From: JALOKP01 sp963800865
Lineage (GTDB): Bacteria; Acidobacteriota; Polarisedimenticolia; J045
Assembly (NCBI GenBank): GCA_963800865.1
Contig: CAWDCL010000004.1
Span: 1,922,001-1,986,000 of the forward strand
Direction: 5' to 3'
DNA: 64,000 bases
Part shown: positions 46,859 to 54,925 of the stretch, in pieces
Layout of the letters: each line of letters starts with the position of its first letter
Position numbering within the stretch: the first letter of the stretch is position 1
The notes under the pieces: generated by a model
Databases searched by the model: none
The model's input: only the letters and a program-made list of their open reading frames with translations
Told to the model about the DNA's origin: nothing
Translations under genes and position numbers: made by a program

Positions 46859-47663
46859 CGCGCCGGACCTCCTCGTCGACCAGCCTATCAAAGGCCGCCG
46901 CGCCGATCCCGGGGCCCCGCGCGGCGAGCAGGAAAACCTCGCGGTTTCCCTTGGGGCCGGCGACCCGCGAGGCCGCCACGGCGGCGGGCCCCCAGCCCCG
47001 TTCCTCGAGGAAGCGGCCCACGCGCACGACGGCCCGGCCGCGCAGCTCCGGATCGCGGACGACCCCGCCCCGGCCGACGAGCGGGGGCGAGAGCTCGAAC
47101 TGCGGCTTGACCAGGAGGAGCAGCCGGCCTGCAGCCGCGAGGAGCGGCAGGACCGCCGGCAGGACGAGGGTCAGCGAGATGAAGGACAGGTCGGCCGTAG
47201 CGAGGTCGTAGGGGGGAGCGACCTGCCCCGCCGCGAGGTAGCGCGCATTGCAGTGCTCGACCACCAGGACCCGGGAGTCGGCGCGGAGCGCGGCGTCGAG
47301 CAGGCCGTGGCCGACATCGACCGCCGTGACGTGCGCCGCTCCGCGCCGCAGCAGGACGTCGGTGAAGCCGCCGGTCGAGGCCCCGAGATCGAGGCAGCGC
47401 CATCCGGCCGGGTCGAGGCCGAGCTGGTCGAGGGCCGGGGCCAGCTTGAGGCCGCCGCGCGAGGCGTAGAGCCGGTCTCCCTCCGTCAGGCCGAGTTCGG
47501 CGCCCGAAGGGACCGGTGTCCCCGGCTTGTCGCTGCGCCGCCCGTCCACGAGGACGCGGCCGGCGAGGACCAGCGCCTGGGCCTTCTCGCGGGAGGGGGC
47601 GAGCCCGGCCTCGACCAGCGCCAGGTCGAGGCGCCGCCGGGGAGGCCGGGGCGCCCCGCCCAT
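46848..47663 (-). CDS. tlyA: TlyA family rRNA methyltransferase/hemolysin
   Basis: TlyA 2'-O-methylates ribose in rRNA in characterised members. The 271-residue protein has an N-terminal S4 RNA-binding domain (RRLDLALVEAGLAPSREKAQ) and an FtsJ-like SAM domain (CLDLGASTGGFTDVLLRRGA, VDVGHGLLDAALR, LVKPQFELSPPLVGRGGVV). ATG at 47663 overlaps the upstream prenyl synthase stop (TGATG); a GTG at 47666 is an alternative. Confidence 0.93.
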   Translation of the reverse strand: MGGAPRPPRRRLDLALVEAGLAPSREKAQALVLAGRVLVDGRRSDKPGTPVPSGAELGLTEGDRLYASRGGLKLAPALDQLGLDPAGWRCLDLGASTGGFTDVLLRRGAAHVTAVDVGHGLLDAALRADSRVLVVEHCNARYLAAGQVAPPYDLATADLSFISLTLVLPAVLPLLAAAGRLLLLVKPQFELSPPLVGRGGVVRDPELRGRAVVRVGRFLEERGWGPAAVAASRVAGPKGNREVFLLAARGPGIGAAAFDRLVDEEVRRDAS

Positions 47664-48562
47664 CACCGGCTCCGGTCGACGGCCGCGCGCACGAGGGCGA
47701 GCAGCGGATCCGCCGCTGGACCGAGCGACGCCAGCCCGGCGAGGGCTTCGTCCCGCAGCGTGGCCGCGCGCTGCAGCGCGGCGTCGAGCCCGACCAGCGC
47801 CGGCCAGGTCGCCTTGCCCTGCGCGAGGTCCTTGCCCGCGGTCTTGCCGAGCTGCGCGGTGGACGCCGTCAGGTCGAGGATGTCGTCCTGGATCTGAAAC
47901 GCCTCGCCGACCAGCGCTCCGCTCGCGACGAGCCGCGCGCGCAGTGATTCCGGGGCTGCGGCCGCGAGCGCGCCGAGCTCGAAGCAGGCGACCAGCAGCG
48001 CACCGGTCTTCATCCGATCGATCCGGGCGACGGCGTGCGCGTCGGCCGGCCGCCCGGCGGCGGCGAGGTCGAGCGCCTGGCCACCGGCCATCCCGGCCGG
48101 CCCGGCCGCGACCGCGAGCGCCACGACCTGCGCCGCGATCGTCGCTCCCGGGACCGGACCGCGGGCGAGCACCTCGAACGCCCGGGTCTGCAGCGCGTCG
48201 CCGGCGAGGATCGCCATCGCTTCGCCGTAGACCTTGTGGGTCGTGGGGCGTCCGCGGCGCAGGTCGTCGTCGTCCATCGCCGGCAGGTCGTCGTGCGCGA
48301 GGCTGTAGGAGTGGATCATCTCGATCGCCACGGCCGCCGGCAGCGCCGTCTCGACCGCCCCGCCGCAGGCGCGGCAGGTGGCGAGCGTCAGCAGCGGGCG
48401 CAGCCGCTTCCCCCCGCCGAGGAGCGCGTAGCGCATCGCTTCGAGCAGTTCCGCGGCCGCACCCGCGAGTTCCTCCGGCGCGGCCAGGGCCTCCTCGAGC
48501 CCGCGCTCGACCTGCGCGCGCCAGGCGGCGAGCGTGTCGGTGTCGGGCCGGGCGGCACTCAC
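47663..48562 (-). CDS. ispA: Polyprenyl (farnesyl/geranyl) diphosphate synthase
   Basis: Condenses isopentenyl diphosphate with allylic diphosphates to C10-C20 chains. The 299-residue protein has GGGKRLRPLLTLATC, the first Asp-rich motif SLAHDDLPAMDDDDLRRGRPTTH and the second EAFQIQDDILDLTAS, matching short-chain synthases of the IspA type (an extra two residues in the first Asp-rich motif). GTG start overlaps the xseB stop. Neighbours xseB and tlyA give the common xseA-xseB-ispA order. Confidence 0.93.
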   Translation of the reverse strand: MSAARPDTDTLAAWRAQVERGLEEALAAPEELAGAAAELLEAMRYALLGGGKRLRPLLTLATCRACGGAVETALPAAVAIEMIHSYSLAHDDLPAMDDDDLRRGRPTTHKVYGEAMAILAGDALQTRAFEVLARGPVPGATIAAQVVALAVAAGPAGMAGGQALDLAAAGRPADAHAVARIDRMKTGALLVACFELGALAAAAPESLRARLVASGALVGEAFQIQDDILDLTASTAQLGKTAGKDLAQGKATWPALVGLDAALQRAATLRDEALAGLASLGPAADPLLALVRAAVDRSR

Positions 48563-48831
48563 GGCGATTCCGGGGGCGGTTCGAACGGCACGGCGACGGC
48601 CTCGCCCGTCGCGCTTCGAACGAGCGCCTCGACCTTCAGCTCCGCGGCCTGCAGCTGCGCCTCGAGCGCGCGCGCCAGCGTCACTCCCTCCTCGAACAGC
48701 GCCAGGCTCTCTTCCAGCGGCAGCTCGCCCTGTTCCATCGCGCCGACGATCGCCTCGAGCCGTGCGAGGGAGCGTTCGAACCCCTTGTCGTCGCCGGCGG
48801 GCGGAGCCGCCGGCCCGGTCCTGTCGACCAT
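48559..48831 (-). CDS. xseB: Exodeoxyribonuclease VII small subunit
   Basis: Partner of XseA in degrading single-stranded DNA. Core FERSLARLEAIVGAMEQGEL and PLEESLALFEEGVTLARALEAQLQAAEL is the helical XseB repeat. Start chosen at the ATG 48831 because a strong GAGGAGGAGG site precedes it; an ATG at 48882 overlapping the xseA stop would add 17 residues of Pro/Gly-rich sequence. 90 residues, slightly longer than the family norm. Confidence 0.9.
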   Translation of the reverse strand: MVDRTGPAAPPAGDDKGFERSLARLEAIVGAMEQGELPLEESLALFEEGVTLARALEAQLQAAELKVEALVRSATGEAVAVPFEPPPESP

Positions 48832-48874
48832 GCCTCCTCCTCGCTTTCCCGGCCCCGGTCTGCCTCGGCCGGGG

Positions 48875-50284
48875 TCATTCATCCGCGCCGCCCGCCGCCG
48901 GCTCGCCGAGCGGACCGTCCACCGTTGCGGCGAATGCTCCCCGGGCCAGCCGCACGGCGACCCGCTCCCCGGGCGCGAGCGATGTCGCGTCGCGCACTAC
49001 TGCCGCGGGCTGGCCGGACCGCGTGACGAGCGCGAAGCCGCGGGCCAGCACCGCCAGTGGCGACAGCGCGTCGAGCTGCGCCGCCAGCGCGCCGCACCGG
49101 CTGCGGCAGGCTGCGAGCCGCCGCCCCGCTGCGCCGCCCAGGGCGGCGCGGGCGACGGCGAGGCGGTGGCGCCGCGCCGCGAGCCGTGCGCGTTGCCCCT
49201 CGGGAGCCAGGCGCGCGGCGAGCGCGCCCAGCGCGCGGCGGCGGCGCTCGAGCACGGCCCGCTGCGCCAGTTCGAGGCGGTGTTCGAGATCGGCGGCGTG
49301 CGCCGCGAGCCGGCTCAGCGCCAACGGGACGGCCCCCAGGGCGCGGGCGCCGGCGAGCGGCGCGAGGCGGGCGCGGGCGCGGTCGATCCGGCGGCGCGCG
49401 GCCCGGGCCAGGCGCGACGCCCCGGAGGCGACGCGGGCCGCCAGCTCGACCTCGGCGCGCACCACGACCTCGGCCGCGGCCGAAGGGGTCGGAGCGCGCA
49501 GGTCGGCGGCGAAGTCGGCCAGCGTGGTGTCGATCTCGTGCCCGACGCCGGTCACTACCGGCGTGCGGCAGGCGACGATCGCGCGCACCACGCGCTCGTC
49601 GTCGAAGGCCGCCAGGTCCTCGCGCGCTCCGCCGCCGCGCACGACCAGCAGCAGGTCGAGGCCGCACGCGTCGGCCGCGGCGAGCGCGGCGGCGATCTCC
49701 TCGGGAGCCTTCGCCCCCTGCACGGTCGCCGGCACGACCAGCACCTGCAGGCCCGAGACGCGGCGCGCCAGGACGCGCAGCACGTCGCGCAGCGCCGCGC
49801 CGTCGGCCGAGGTCACGACCCCGATCCGGCGGGCCAGCGCGGGCAGCGCCTGCTTCCGCCCGGCGTCGAACAGCCCCTCCGCGGCGAGCCGGGCCTTGAG
49901 CTGCTCGAAGGCCAGCGCGGCCGAGCCGGCCCCGACCGGCTCGAGCGCCGAGACCGCCAGCTGGAACCGGCCCTGGACCGCGTAGACCGAGGGGAGCGCG
50001 AGCGCGAGCACCTCGAGGCCGTCCCCGGGGGCGAAGCGGACGCGCAGGTTCTCGCGCCGGAACATCGCGCAGGAGATCGAGGCCCGCCCGTCGGTCAGCG
50101 AGAAGTACCAGTGCCCGGAGCCGTGGGCGACGAAGCGCACGATCTCGCCCAGGACCCAGACCGGGCCGATTCCCTCGCGGAGCTGCGCGTCGGCCAGCTC
50201 GTTCAGCTGGGTGACGGTGAGCGGCGCGAGGCGCGAGCCGGGCAGGGGATCGTCACCGTCCGGCGAGTGCGCGCCGGGAAGCAT
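48875..50284 (-). CDS. xseA: Exodeoxyribonuclease VII large subunit
   Basis: The 469-residue protein has the N-terminal OB-fold (LTVTQLNELADAQLREGIGPVWVLGE, GHWYFSLTDGRASISCAMFR) and the catalytic domain with IGVVTSADGAALRDVL, LLLVVRGGGAREDLAAFDDERVVRAI and TPVVTGVGHEIDTTLADFAADLRAPTPSAAAE (given in parts). The C-terminal ~130 residues are a long Ala/Arg coiled coil. ATG overlaps the ymdB stop as TGATG. Confidence 0.95.
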   Translation of the reverse strand: MLPGAHSPDGDDPLPGSRLAPLTVTQLNELADAQLREGIGPVWVLGEIVRFVAHGSGHWYFSLTDGRASISCAMFRRENLRVRFAPGDGLEVLALALPSVYAVQGRFQLAVSALEPVGAGSAALAFEQLKARLAAEGLFDAGRKQALPALARRIGVVTSADGAALRDVLRVLARRVSGLQVLVVPATVQGAKAPEEIAAALAAADACGLDLLLVVRGGGAREDLAAFDDERVVRAIVACRTPVVTGVGHEIDTTLADFAADLRAPTPSAAAEVVVRAEVELAARVASGASRLARAARRRIDRARARLAPLAGARALGAVPLALSRLAAHAADLEHRLELAQRAVLERRRRALGALAARLAPEGQRARLAARRHRLAVARAALGGAAGRRLAACRSRCGALAAQLDALSPLAVLARGFALVTRSGQPAAVVRDATSLAPGERVAVRLARGAFAATVDGPLGEPAAGGADE

Positions 50285-51072
50285 CAGGCGCCCCCGGCCC
50301 CGCGCGCGATCCGGCGCACCGCCGTCGCGCGGCCGCTCCCCTCGTCGATCTCGAACAGCGCGCCACGCAGGCCGGGCTCGGCGTCCGAGGGGTCGGCGTG
50401 GCCCGGCCGGCTGGTCAGGAAGCGGCGCAGGGCGGCGTCGCGCTGCATCCCGATCACGCCGCCGTACGGGCCGGTCATGCCGAGGTCGGTGATGAACCCG
50501 GTCCCTCCGGGAAGAACCCGGGCATCGGCGGTCTGGACGTGGGTGTGGGTCCCGAACACCCCGGCGACGCGGCCGTCGAGGTAGGCGGCGAGCGCCAGCT
50601 TCTCCGACGACGCCTCGGCGTGGAAGTCGACGACGATCGCGTCGGCCCGGCCGGAGAGCTGTTCGAGGACGCGGTCCGCGGCGCGGAACGGATCGTCGAC
50701 CGGCGGCATGAAGACGCGCCCCTGCAGGTTGACGACCGCGATCCGCAGGCCGGCCAGCGAAGGCGCGACGAGGAAGCCGCGGCCGGGGCAGGGCTCGGGG
50801 TAGTTGAACGGCCGCAGCAGGCGCGGCTCGCGCTCGAGCAGCTGGTCGTGCCCCTTCTGGGCCCAGACGTGGTTGCCGGAGGTCAGGCAGTCGGCGCCCG
50901 CCTCGAGCATCGCGCGCGCGCCGGCCGCGTCCACGCCGCGGCCGCCCTTGATGTTCTCGACGTTGATCACGACGAACGCCGCGTCGTGTTCCTCGCGCAG
51001 CCGCGGCAGCCACTGCGCCACCGCGCGCCGCCCGGTCTCCCCGAAGACATCCCCGATCGCGAGCAGGTTCAT
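50284..51072 (-). CDS. ymdB: TIGR00282 family (YmdB-like) metallophosphoesterase
   Basis: The 262-residue protein starts MNLLAIGDVFGETGRRAV and has the metal-binding motifs DVFGETG, INVENIKGGRG, TSGNHVWAQ, VDFHAEASSEK and FGTHTHVQTADARVLPGGTG. YmdB hydrolyses cyclic nucleotides such as cAMP in Bacillus and usually sits directly after rny, as here (18 bases gap). Physiological substrate in this organism unknown. Confidence 0.93.
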   Translation of the reverse strand: MNLLAIGDVFGETGRRAVAQWLPRLREEHDAAFVVINVENIKGGRGVDAAGARAMLEAGADCLTSGNHVWAQKGHDQLLEREPRLLRPFNYPEPCPGRGFLVAPSLAGLRIAVVNLQGRVFMPPVDDPFRAADRVLEQLSGRADAIVVDFHAEASSEKLALAAYLDGRVAGVFGTHTHVQTADARVLPGGTGFITDLGMTGPYGGVIGMQRDAALRRFLTSRPGHADPSDAEPGLRGALFEIDEGSGRATAVRRIARGAGGA

Positions 51073-51090
51073 GGCGCGCCGCGGCCGCGC

Positions 51091-52653
51091 TCAGACCGCG
51101 TAGCTGACGGCGCGGGTCTCGCGGATCACGACGACACGGATCTGGCCGGGGTAGTCGACGGTCTTCTCGATCTCGAGGGCGAGGTTACGGGCCATGAGCA
51201 GCGCCTGCTCGTCGGTCGTCGCCTCGGCCCGCACGTGGACCCGCAGCTCGCGGCCGGCGCGGACCGCGGTGGCGCGCTCGATCCCCTCGTGCGCGAGGGC
51301 CATCCGCTCGACCTCCTCCAGCCGGTCCATGTGGCGCTGCAGGTTGTCGTTCCGTGCGCCGGGTCGCGAGACGACGATCCGCCGGGCAGTGGCCAGCACG
51401 ACCCCTTCCGGCGTACGTGGCGCATCGTTGGGCTGCGCCAGCAGGCGGATCGGGTGGGTCACCGCGGGCTGCTCGCCGAAGCGGGTCGCGAGGTCGGCGC
51501 TGGCGATCGCCGGGTGCTGCAGGAGCGGCACCTTGTCGGCGCGGGCGACGTCGTGGAGCAGGCCCGCGCGCCGCAGCGCGTCGCCGGACAGGCGCAGCTC
51601 GTCCCCCAGCTCGCCCGCGATCAGGGCCACCTCGCGCGCGCGCTGGAGCAGGCTCTGCCCGTGGTCGGTCACGAACGACAGCCGGCCGAGCAGGAGGACG
51701 AGGCGCTCGTGAAGGCCGGTCATCCCCAGTTCGAAGATCACCGCCTCGCCCCGCTCGCGCGCCTCCTCGTCGGCCTCCGAGCGCGACTTCTCGACGACCT
51801 CCTCGATCCGTGCCGGGTGGATCCGGCCGTCCTCGACCAGCTTCTGCAGCGAGCGCGCGGCGATCGTGCGCCGCAGCGGGTCCCACGAGGAGAGCAGGAT
51901 CGCGTGGGGCGTGTCGTCGACCAGGAAATCGACCCCGGTGGTGTGTTCGAGCGCGCGGATGTTGCGTCCCTCGCGCCCGATCACGCGTCCCTTCATCTCG
52001 TCGCTCGGCAGCTCGACGAGGGAGATCGTCCCCTCGACGGTGACCGCCCCGCGGACCGACGCCATCGCGCGCAGCACCAGCTCGCGCGCGCGCTCGTCCG
52101 CGGCAAGGCGGGCGCTCTCCTCGGAGCGGGCGACATGGCGAGCGACCTCGCCCGTGAGCTCCCGCTCGAGGGTGGCGATCAGGCGCTCCCTGGCCTCGTC
52201 GGCGGAGAGCCCGGCCACTTCCTCGAGCCGGCTACGGATCTGGTCCTCGCTGCCGGCGATCCGCGCCTCCCGCTCGTCGAGCCGCGTCGAGCGGGCGTCG
52301 AGGGCGCCGGCGCGCTCGGCCATCTCCTCGGCCTTCGCGTCGAGCGTCGCGCCGCGCTCCTCCAGCTTGTGACGGCGGTCGGCCAGCTCGGCGGACCGGC
52401 GCGTGACCTCCTCGTCCTTGCGGGTGGCCTCGGCCTCGCGTTGGGCGATCCGCTCGCGGAGCCGTCGCTCCTCGTCGACCACCCGCCGGCGGACCTGTTC
52501 CTCCACCCGGCGCTCGAGTTCGAGCTCGAGCTGGGTGAGCCGCTCGATCTGCTGCGAGAGCTGGCGCGAGCGCCGCGCGGCCAGGATCGCCAGCACGGCG
52601 ACGGCGACCACGAGGGCCGCGTCGAGGATGCCAAGCCAGAGCAACGGGTTCAT
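51091..52653 (-). CDS. rny: RNase Y homologue with a degenerate HD domain
   Basis: The 520-residue protein has the RNase Y architecture: N-terminal membrane helix (residues ~5-25), a long charged coiled coil (~30-200), a KH domain with GRVIGREGRNIRALE at 222-236, an HD-type region and the family C-terminus YPGQIRVVVIRETRAVSYA. In the HD region, His-Asp (H367, D368 in LLHDVAR) remains, but the first ligand His is R338 (QRARE where others have HSIE), the HH pair is replaced around LAQPND (404-410) and the last Asp is Arg in ATARR. It may be catalytically inactive or have altered chemistry. Start at ATG 52653; upstream in-frame ATG would cross the 6S RNA. Confidence 0.88.
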   Translation of the reverse strand: MNPLLWLGILDAALVVAVAVLAILAARRSRQLSQQIERLTQLELELERRVEEQVRRRVVDEERRLRERIAQREAEATRKDEEVTRRSAELADRRHKLEERGATLDAKAEEMAERAGALDARSTRLDEREARIAGSEDQIRSRLEEVAGLSADEARERLIATLERELTGEVARHVARSEESARLAADERARELVLRAMASVRGAVTVEGTISLVELPSDEMKGRVIGREGRNIRALEHTTGVDFLVDDTPHAILLSSWDPLRRTIAARSLQKLVEDGRIHPARIEEVVEKSRSEADEEARERGEAVIFELGMTGLHERLVLLLGRLSFVTDHGQSLLQRAREVALIAGELGDELRLSGDALRRAGLLHDVARADKVPLLQHPAIASADLATRFGEQPAVTHPIRLLAQPNDAPRTPEGVVLATARRIVVSRPGARNDNLQRHMDRLEEVERMALAHEGIERATAVRAGRELRVHVRAEATTDEQALLMARNLALEIEKTVDYPGQIRVVVIRETRAVSYAV

Positions 52654-52660
52654 GCGGTCC

Positions 52661-52687
52661 GCCGGTCGATCGATCGAGGTGACCGGC
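52661..52687 (-). repeat. Inverted repeat upstream of rny
   Basis: GCCGGTC and GACCGGC, 7-bp arms with a 13-base centre, between the 6S RNA 3' end and the rny ATG. May be the 6S terminator or an rny leader hairpin; no T-run seen. Confidence 0.35.
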
Positions 52688-52719
52688 AGATCGGGACGGT
52701 GGGCGGATGCGGGATTGAT

Positions 52720-52884
52720 GCCTGGAGGACCAGGTGGGTGCCCTCCCGCGGGCTTAGGCTTCCTTCGAACGCGGCGCGCAAGGCGCCGAGAAGGCCTGCA
52801 CACCCTCCGCGGAGTCCGGGCTCCCGAGGTGGTGCTGTTGGCTCAAGCGCGATCCGCCGGCACGCAATCCTGACCTGCCGGACC
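52720..52884 (-). ncRNA. ssrS: 6S RNA (RNA polymerase regulator)
   Basis: About 165 nt between zapA and rny. It has its own strong promoter. The 5' and 3' ends can pair (CAGGT with ACCTG; GTGCC with GGCAC), the central region has GAGCCAACAGCACCACC on one side and GGAAGCCTAAGCCCG on the other, which resembles the 6S bubble and its conserved GAAGCCUUA-type element, and a terminal hairpin CGGCGC-CTTGC-GCGCCG with flanking CCTTC/GAAGG. 6S RNA next to zapA is a widespread arrangement. 6S binds sigma-70 RNA polymerase as a promoter mimic. Ends are estimates. Confidence 0.78.
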
Positions 52885-52889
52885 GAGGC

Positions 52890-52918
52890 AGTATGCGGGG
52901 CTGCATCGAGGGGGTCAA
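52890..52918 (-). promoter_or_regulatory. Promoter of the 6S RNA
   Basis: Minus-strand TTGACC (52913-52918) and CATACT (52890-52895) with a 17-base spacer; transcription would start near 52884. The -35 lies just past the zapA stop. Confidence 0.7.
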
Positions 52919-52938
52919 CCACCGCCGGAACGCGCGCG

Positions 52939-53280
52939 TCAGCCGCGCGGTTCGTCGACCGGTTCGATCGCGGCGGCGAGCTGCAGCAGGCTCTCCTCGA
53001 GCCGCCGCGCGCGCTGCCCGACCGCCCGGGCGCGGGTCAGCCAGGCCTCGCGCCGCTCCTCGTGTTCCGACGCGAGGTTGAGCGCGGCGAGCACCGCGAC
53101 CTTGAAGTCGTCGCGCAGCCCCGACGCGCCCGCCACCTCGGCCAGCGCGTCGTCGACGCGGGCGGCCAGGGCGCGCAGCAGCGCCGGGTCCTCGCCGCGG
53201 AGCCGGTAGAGCCGGCCGGCGAGTTCGACCTCGACCACCTGCGCCGCCGGCCGTGCGGGCGGAATTCCGTTCTCCGGCAT
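52939..53280 (-). CDS. zapA: Cell division protein ZapA
   Basis: The 113-residue protein has the ZapA beta-hairpin and helices (VVEVELAGRLYRLRGEDPALL, VDDALAEVAGASGLRDDF, KVAVLAALNLASEHEERR) and a C-terminal coiled coil. ZapA cross-links FtsZ filaments. ATG behind GGAGGACC; a perfect TATAAT -10 is at 53306-53311 on the minus strand. Identification rests on the fold pattern plus position before the 6S RNA and rny. Confidence 0.85.
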   Translation of the reverse strand: MPENGIPPARPAAQVVEVELAGRLYRLRGEDPALLRALAARVDDALAEVAGASGLRDDFKVAVLAALNLASEHEERREAWLTRARAVGQRARRLEESLLQLAAAIEPVDEPRG

Positions 53281-53305
53281 CACGCGAAGGTCCTCCGGGG
53301 AGGGG

Positions 53306-53311
53306 ATTATA
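53306..53311 (-). promoter_or_regulatory. -10 element (TATAAT) of the zapA operon
   Basis: Perfect TATAAT on the minus strand, 25 bases before the zapA ATG. No recognisable -35. Divergent from the pheS -10 at 53350. Confidence 0.5.
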
Positions 53312-53349
53312 CGGGGTCGGGGGGCGAGCCCGGGGCCGGGGATCGAGGA

Positions 53350-53355
53350 TACAAT
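53350..53355 (+). promoter_or_regulatory. -10 element (TACAAT) of pheS
   Basis: TACAAT lies 34 bases before the pheS GTG, leaving room for the GGGAGG ribosome site. The -35 is not convincing. Confidence 0.4.
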
Positions 53356-53389
53356 CCGCCGTTCTGCGCGGCAGGCGCGGGAGGTCGGC

Positions 53390-54925
53390 GTGGGCGCGGT
53401 CTTGCGCGAAGTGGAAGTGCGGGTGCTGGAGGCCCTTCCGCCGGAGCGGGAGGCGATCGGGGTCGAGGACCTGGCGCGCGCCCTGGAGCTCGACCAGAGC
53501 CCGGTGGCGGGCGCGGTCGCGACCCTCGCGGAACGCGGCCTGGTGACCGTCCTCGAGGAGTCCGAGGACGAGTACCGCGTCGGTGCCAAGGCGGCCGCCT
53601 GGCAGGGGGCCGTCTTCCCGGAGCGGCGAGTCGCGCGAGCCCTGGTGGCGGCGGGCGGCGAGGCCGACATCCCGGCGCTCGCCGCGGCCTCGGGGCTGTC
53701 GGCGAAGGAGGTCGGCGAGTCGCTGCGCTGGCTGACCCAGCGCGGGTGGGCCGCCAAGGACGGGGCGCGGCTGCGCGCGACGGAGGCCTGGACCGGCACG
53801 GAGCCCGCGGCGGAGCCCGACGAGCGCCTGCTGCAGTTCCTCGTCGAGCACGGGCCCGCGCGCCGGGATGCGGTGCTGGCCGCCGGCGAGGCGCTCGACG
53901 CCGCGCTCGAGCGGCTGGCCGCGCGGGCCGGGGTCGTCGAGCGCCGCGAGCGGCGCCGGCGGCTGGTCGCGATGACCGTTGACGGCGCGGCGCTCCGGGC
54001 GGGAGGGGTCGAGTCCCGCCGCGAAGTCAACGAGCTGACCACCGAGCTGCTGGTGTCGGGACGCTGGCGCGAGGCCGAGTTCCGCGCGTACGACGTCAGC
54101 CTGCCCGGTCCCGCGCTGGTCCCGGGCAAGGAACACCCGTTCCGGCGGATCCTCCACGAGACCCGGCGGGTCTTCCTCGAGATGGGGTTCGAGGAGACGA
54201 AGAGCCCGTGGGTCGAGTCGGCGTTCTGGGACTTCGACGCCCTGTTCCAGCCGCAGGACCACCCGGCGCGCGACATGCAGGACACTTTCTACGTGGCGCG
54301 TCCGGAGCGCGCAGCGCTGCCCGATCCCGCGCTGGTCGAGCGCGTGCGCCGCACCCACGAGGACGGCGGCGACACCGGCTCGATCGGTTGGCGGACGCGG
54401 TGGGACCCGGCGCTGGCCGAGCGCTGCGTGCTGCGCACGCACACGACGGCTGCGACCGCGCGCGCGCTTTACGCCGACCCCCGGCCGCCGCGCCGCATCT
54501 TCTCGGTCGGCCCGGTCTTCCGGCGCGAGACGATCGACTACAAGCACCTGCCGGTCTTCCACCAGGTCGACGGGATCGTGATCGACGCCAACGCGTCGTT
54601 CGCGATGCTGCTGACGCTCCTGGCGACCTTCTACCGGAAGATGGGGTTCCCGCGGATCCAGTTCCGGCCCGCCTTCTTCCCCTACACCGAGCCGTCGGTC
54701 GAGGTCTTCGTCTACCTCGAGTCGCGCCGGGACTGGGTCGAGATGGGCGGGGCCGGGATCTTCCGGCCCGAGGTCACCGAGCCGCTCGGCTGCACCGCGC
54801 CGGTGCTGGCCTGGGGTCTCGGCCTCGAGCGGGTGGCGATGTTCCGCTTCGGCCTGTCGGACATCCGCGAGATCTACCTCGCCCACCTCGAGTGGCTCAA
54901 GGAGACGCCGCTGTGCCGATCCTAG
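53390..54925 (+). CDS. pheS: Phenylalanine--tRNA ligase alpha subunit, archaeal/eukaryotic type
   Basis: Charges tRNA-Phe together with the beta subunit. The 511-residue protein has ~220 residues of winged-helix modules at the N-terminus (LARALELDQSPVAGAVATLAER, then PALAAASGLSAKEVGESLRWL) instead of the bacterial coiled coil, then the class II core: motif 2 FRRETIDYKHLPVFHQVDG, FFPYTEPSVEVFVYLE and motif 3 GLGLERVAMFRFGLSDIR. This is the long archaeal/eukaryotic form rather than the ~340-residue bacterial one. GTG start; its end overlaps pheT by 13 bases. Confidence 0.92.
   Translation: MGAVLREVEVRVLEALPPEREAIGVEDLARALELDQSPVAGAVATLAERGLVTVLEESEDEYRVGAKAAAWQGAVFPERRVARALVAAGGEADIPALAAASGLSAKEVGESLRWLTQRGWAAKDGARLRATEAWTGTEPAAEPDERLLQFLVEHGPARRDAVLAAGEALDAALERLAARAGVVERRERRRRLVAMTVDGAALRAGGVESRREVNELTTELLVSGRWREAEFRAYDVSLPGPALVPGKEHPFRRILHETRRVFLEMGFEETKSPWVESAFWDFDALFQPQDHPARDMQDTFYVARPERAALPDPALVERVRRTHEDGGDTGSIGWRTRWDPALAERCVLRTHTTAATARALYADPRPPRRIFSVGPVFRRETIDYKHLPVFHQVDGIVIDANASFAMLLTLLATFYRKMGFPRIQFRPAFFPYTEPSVEVFVYLESRRDWVEMGGAGIFRPEVTEPLGCTAPVLAWGLGLERVAMFRFGLSDIREIYLAHLEWLKETPLCRS

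Noticed and set aside
52654..52803. Upstream in-frame extension of rny by 50 codons
   Set aside because: It runs into the 6S RNA and is Pro/Arg-rich; the family begins with the membrane helix at 52653.
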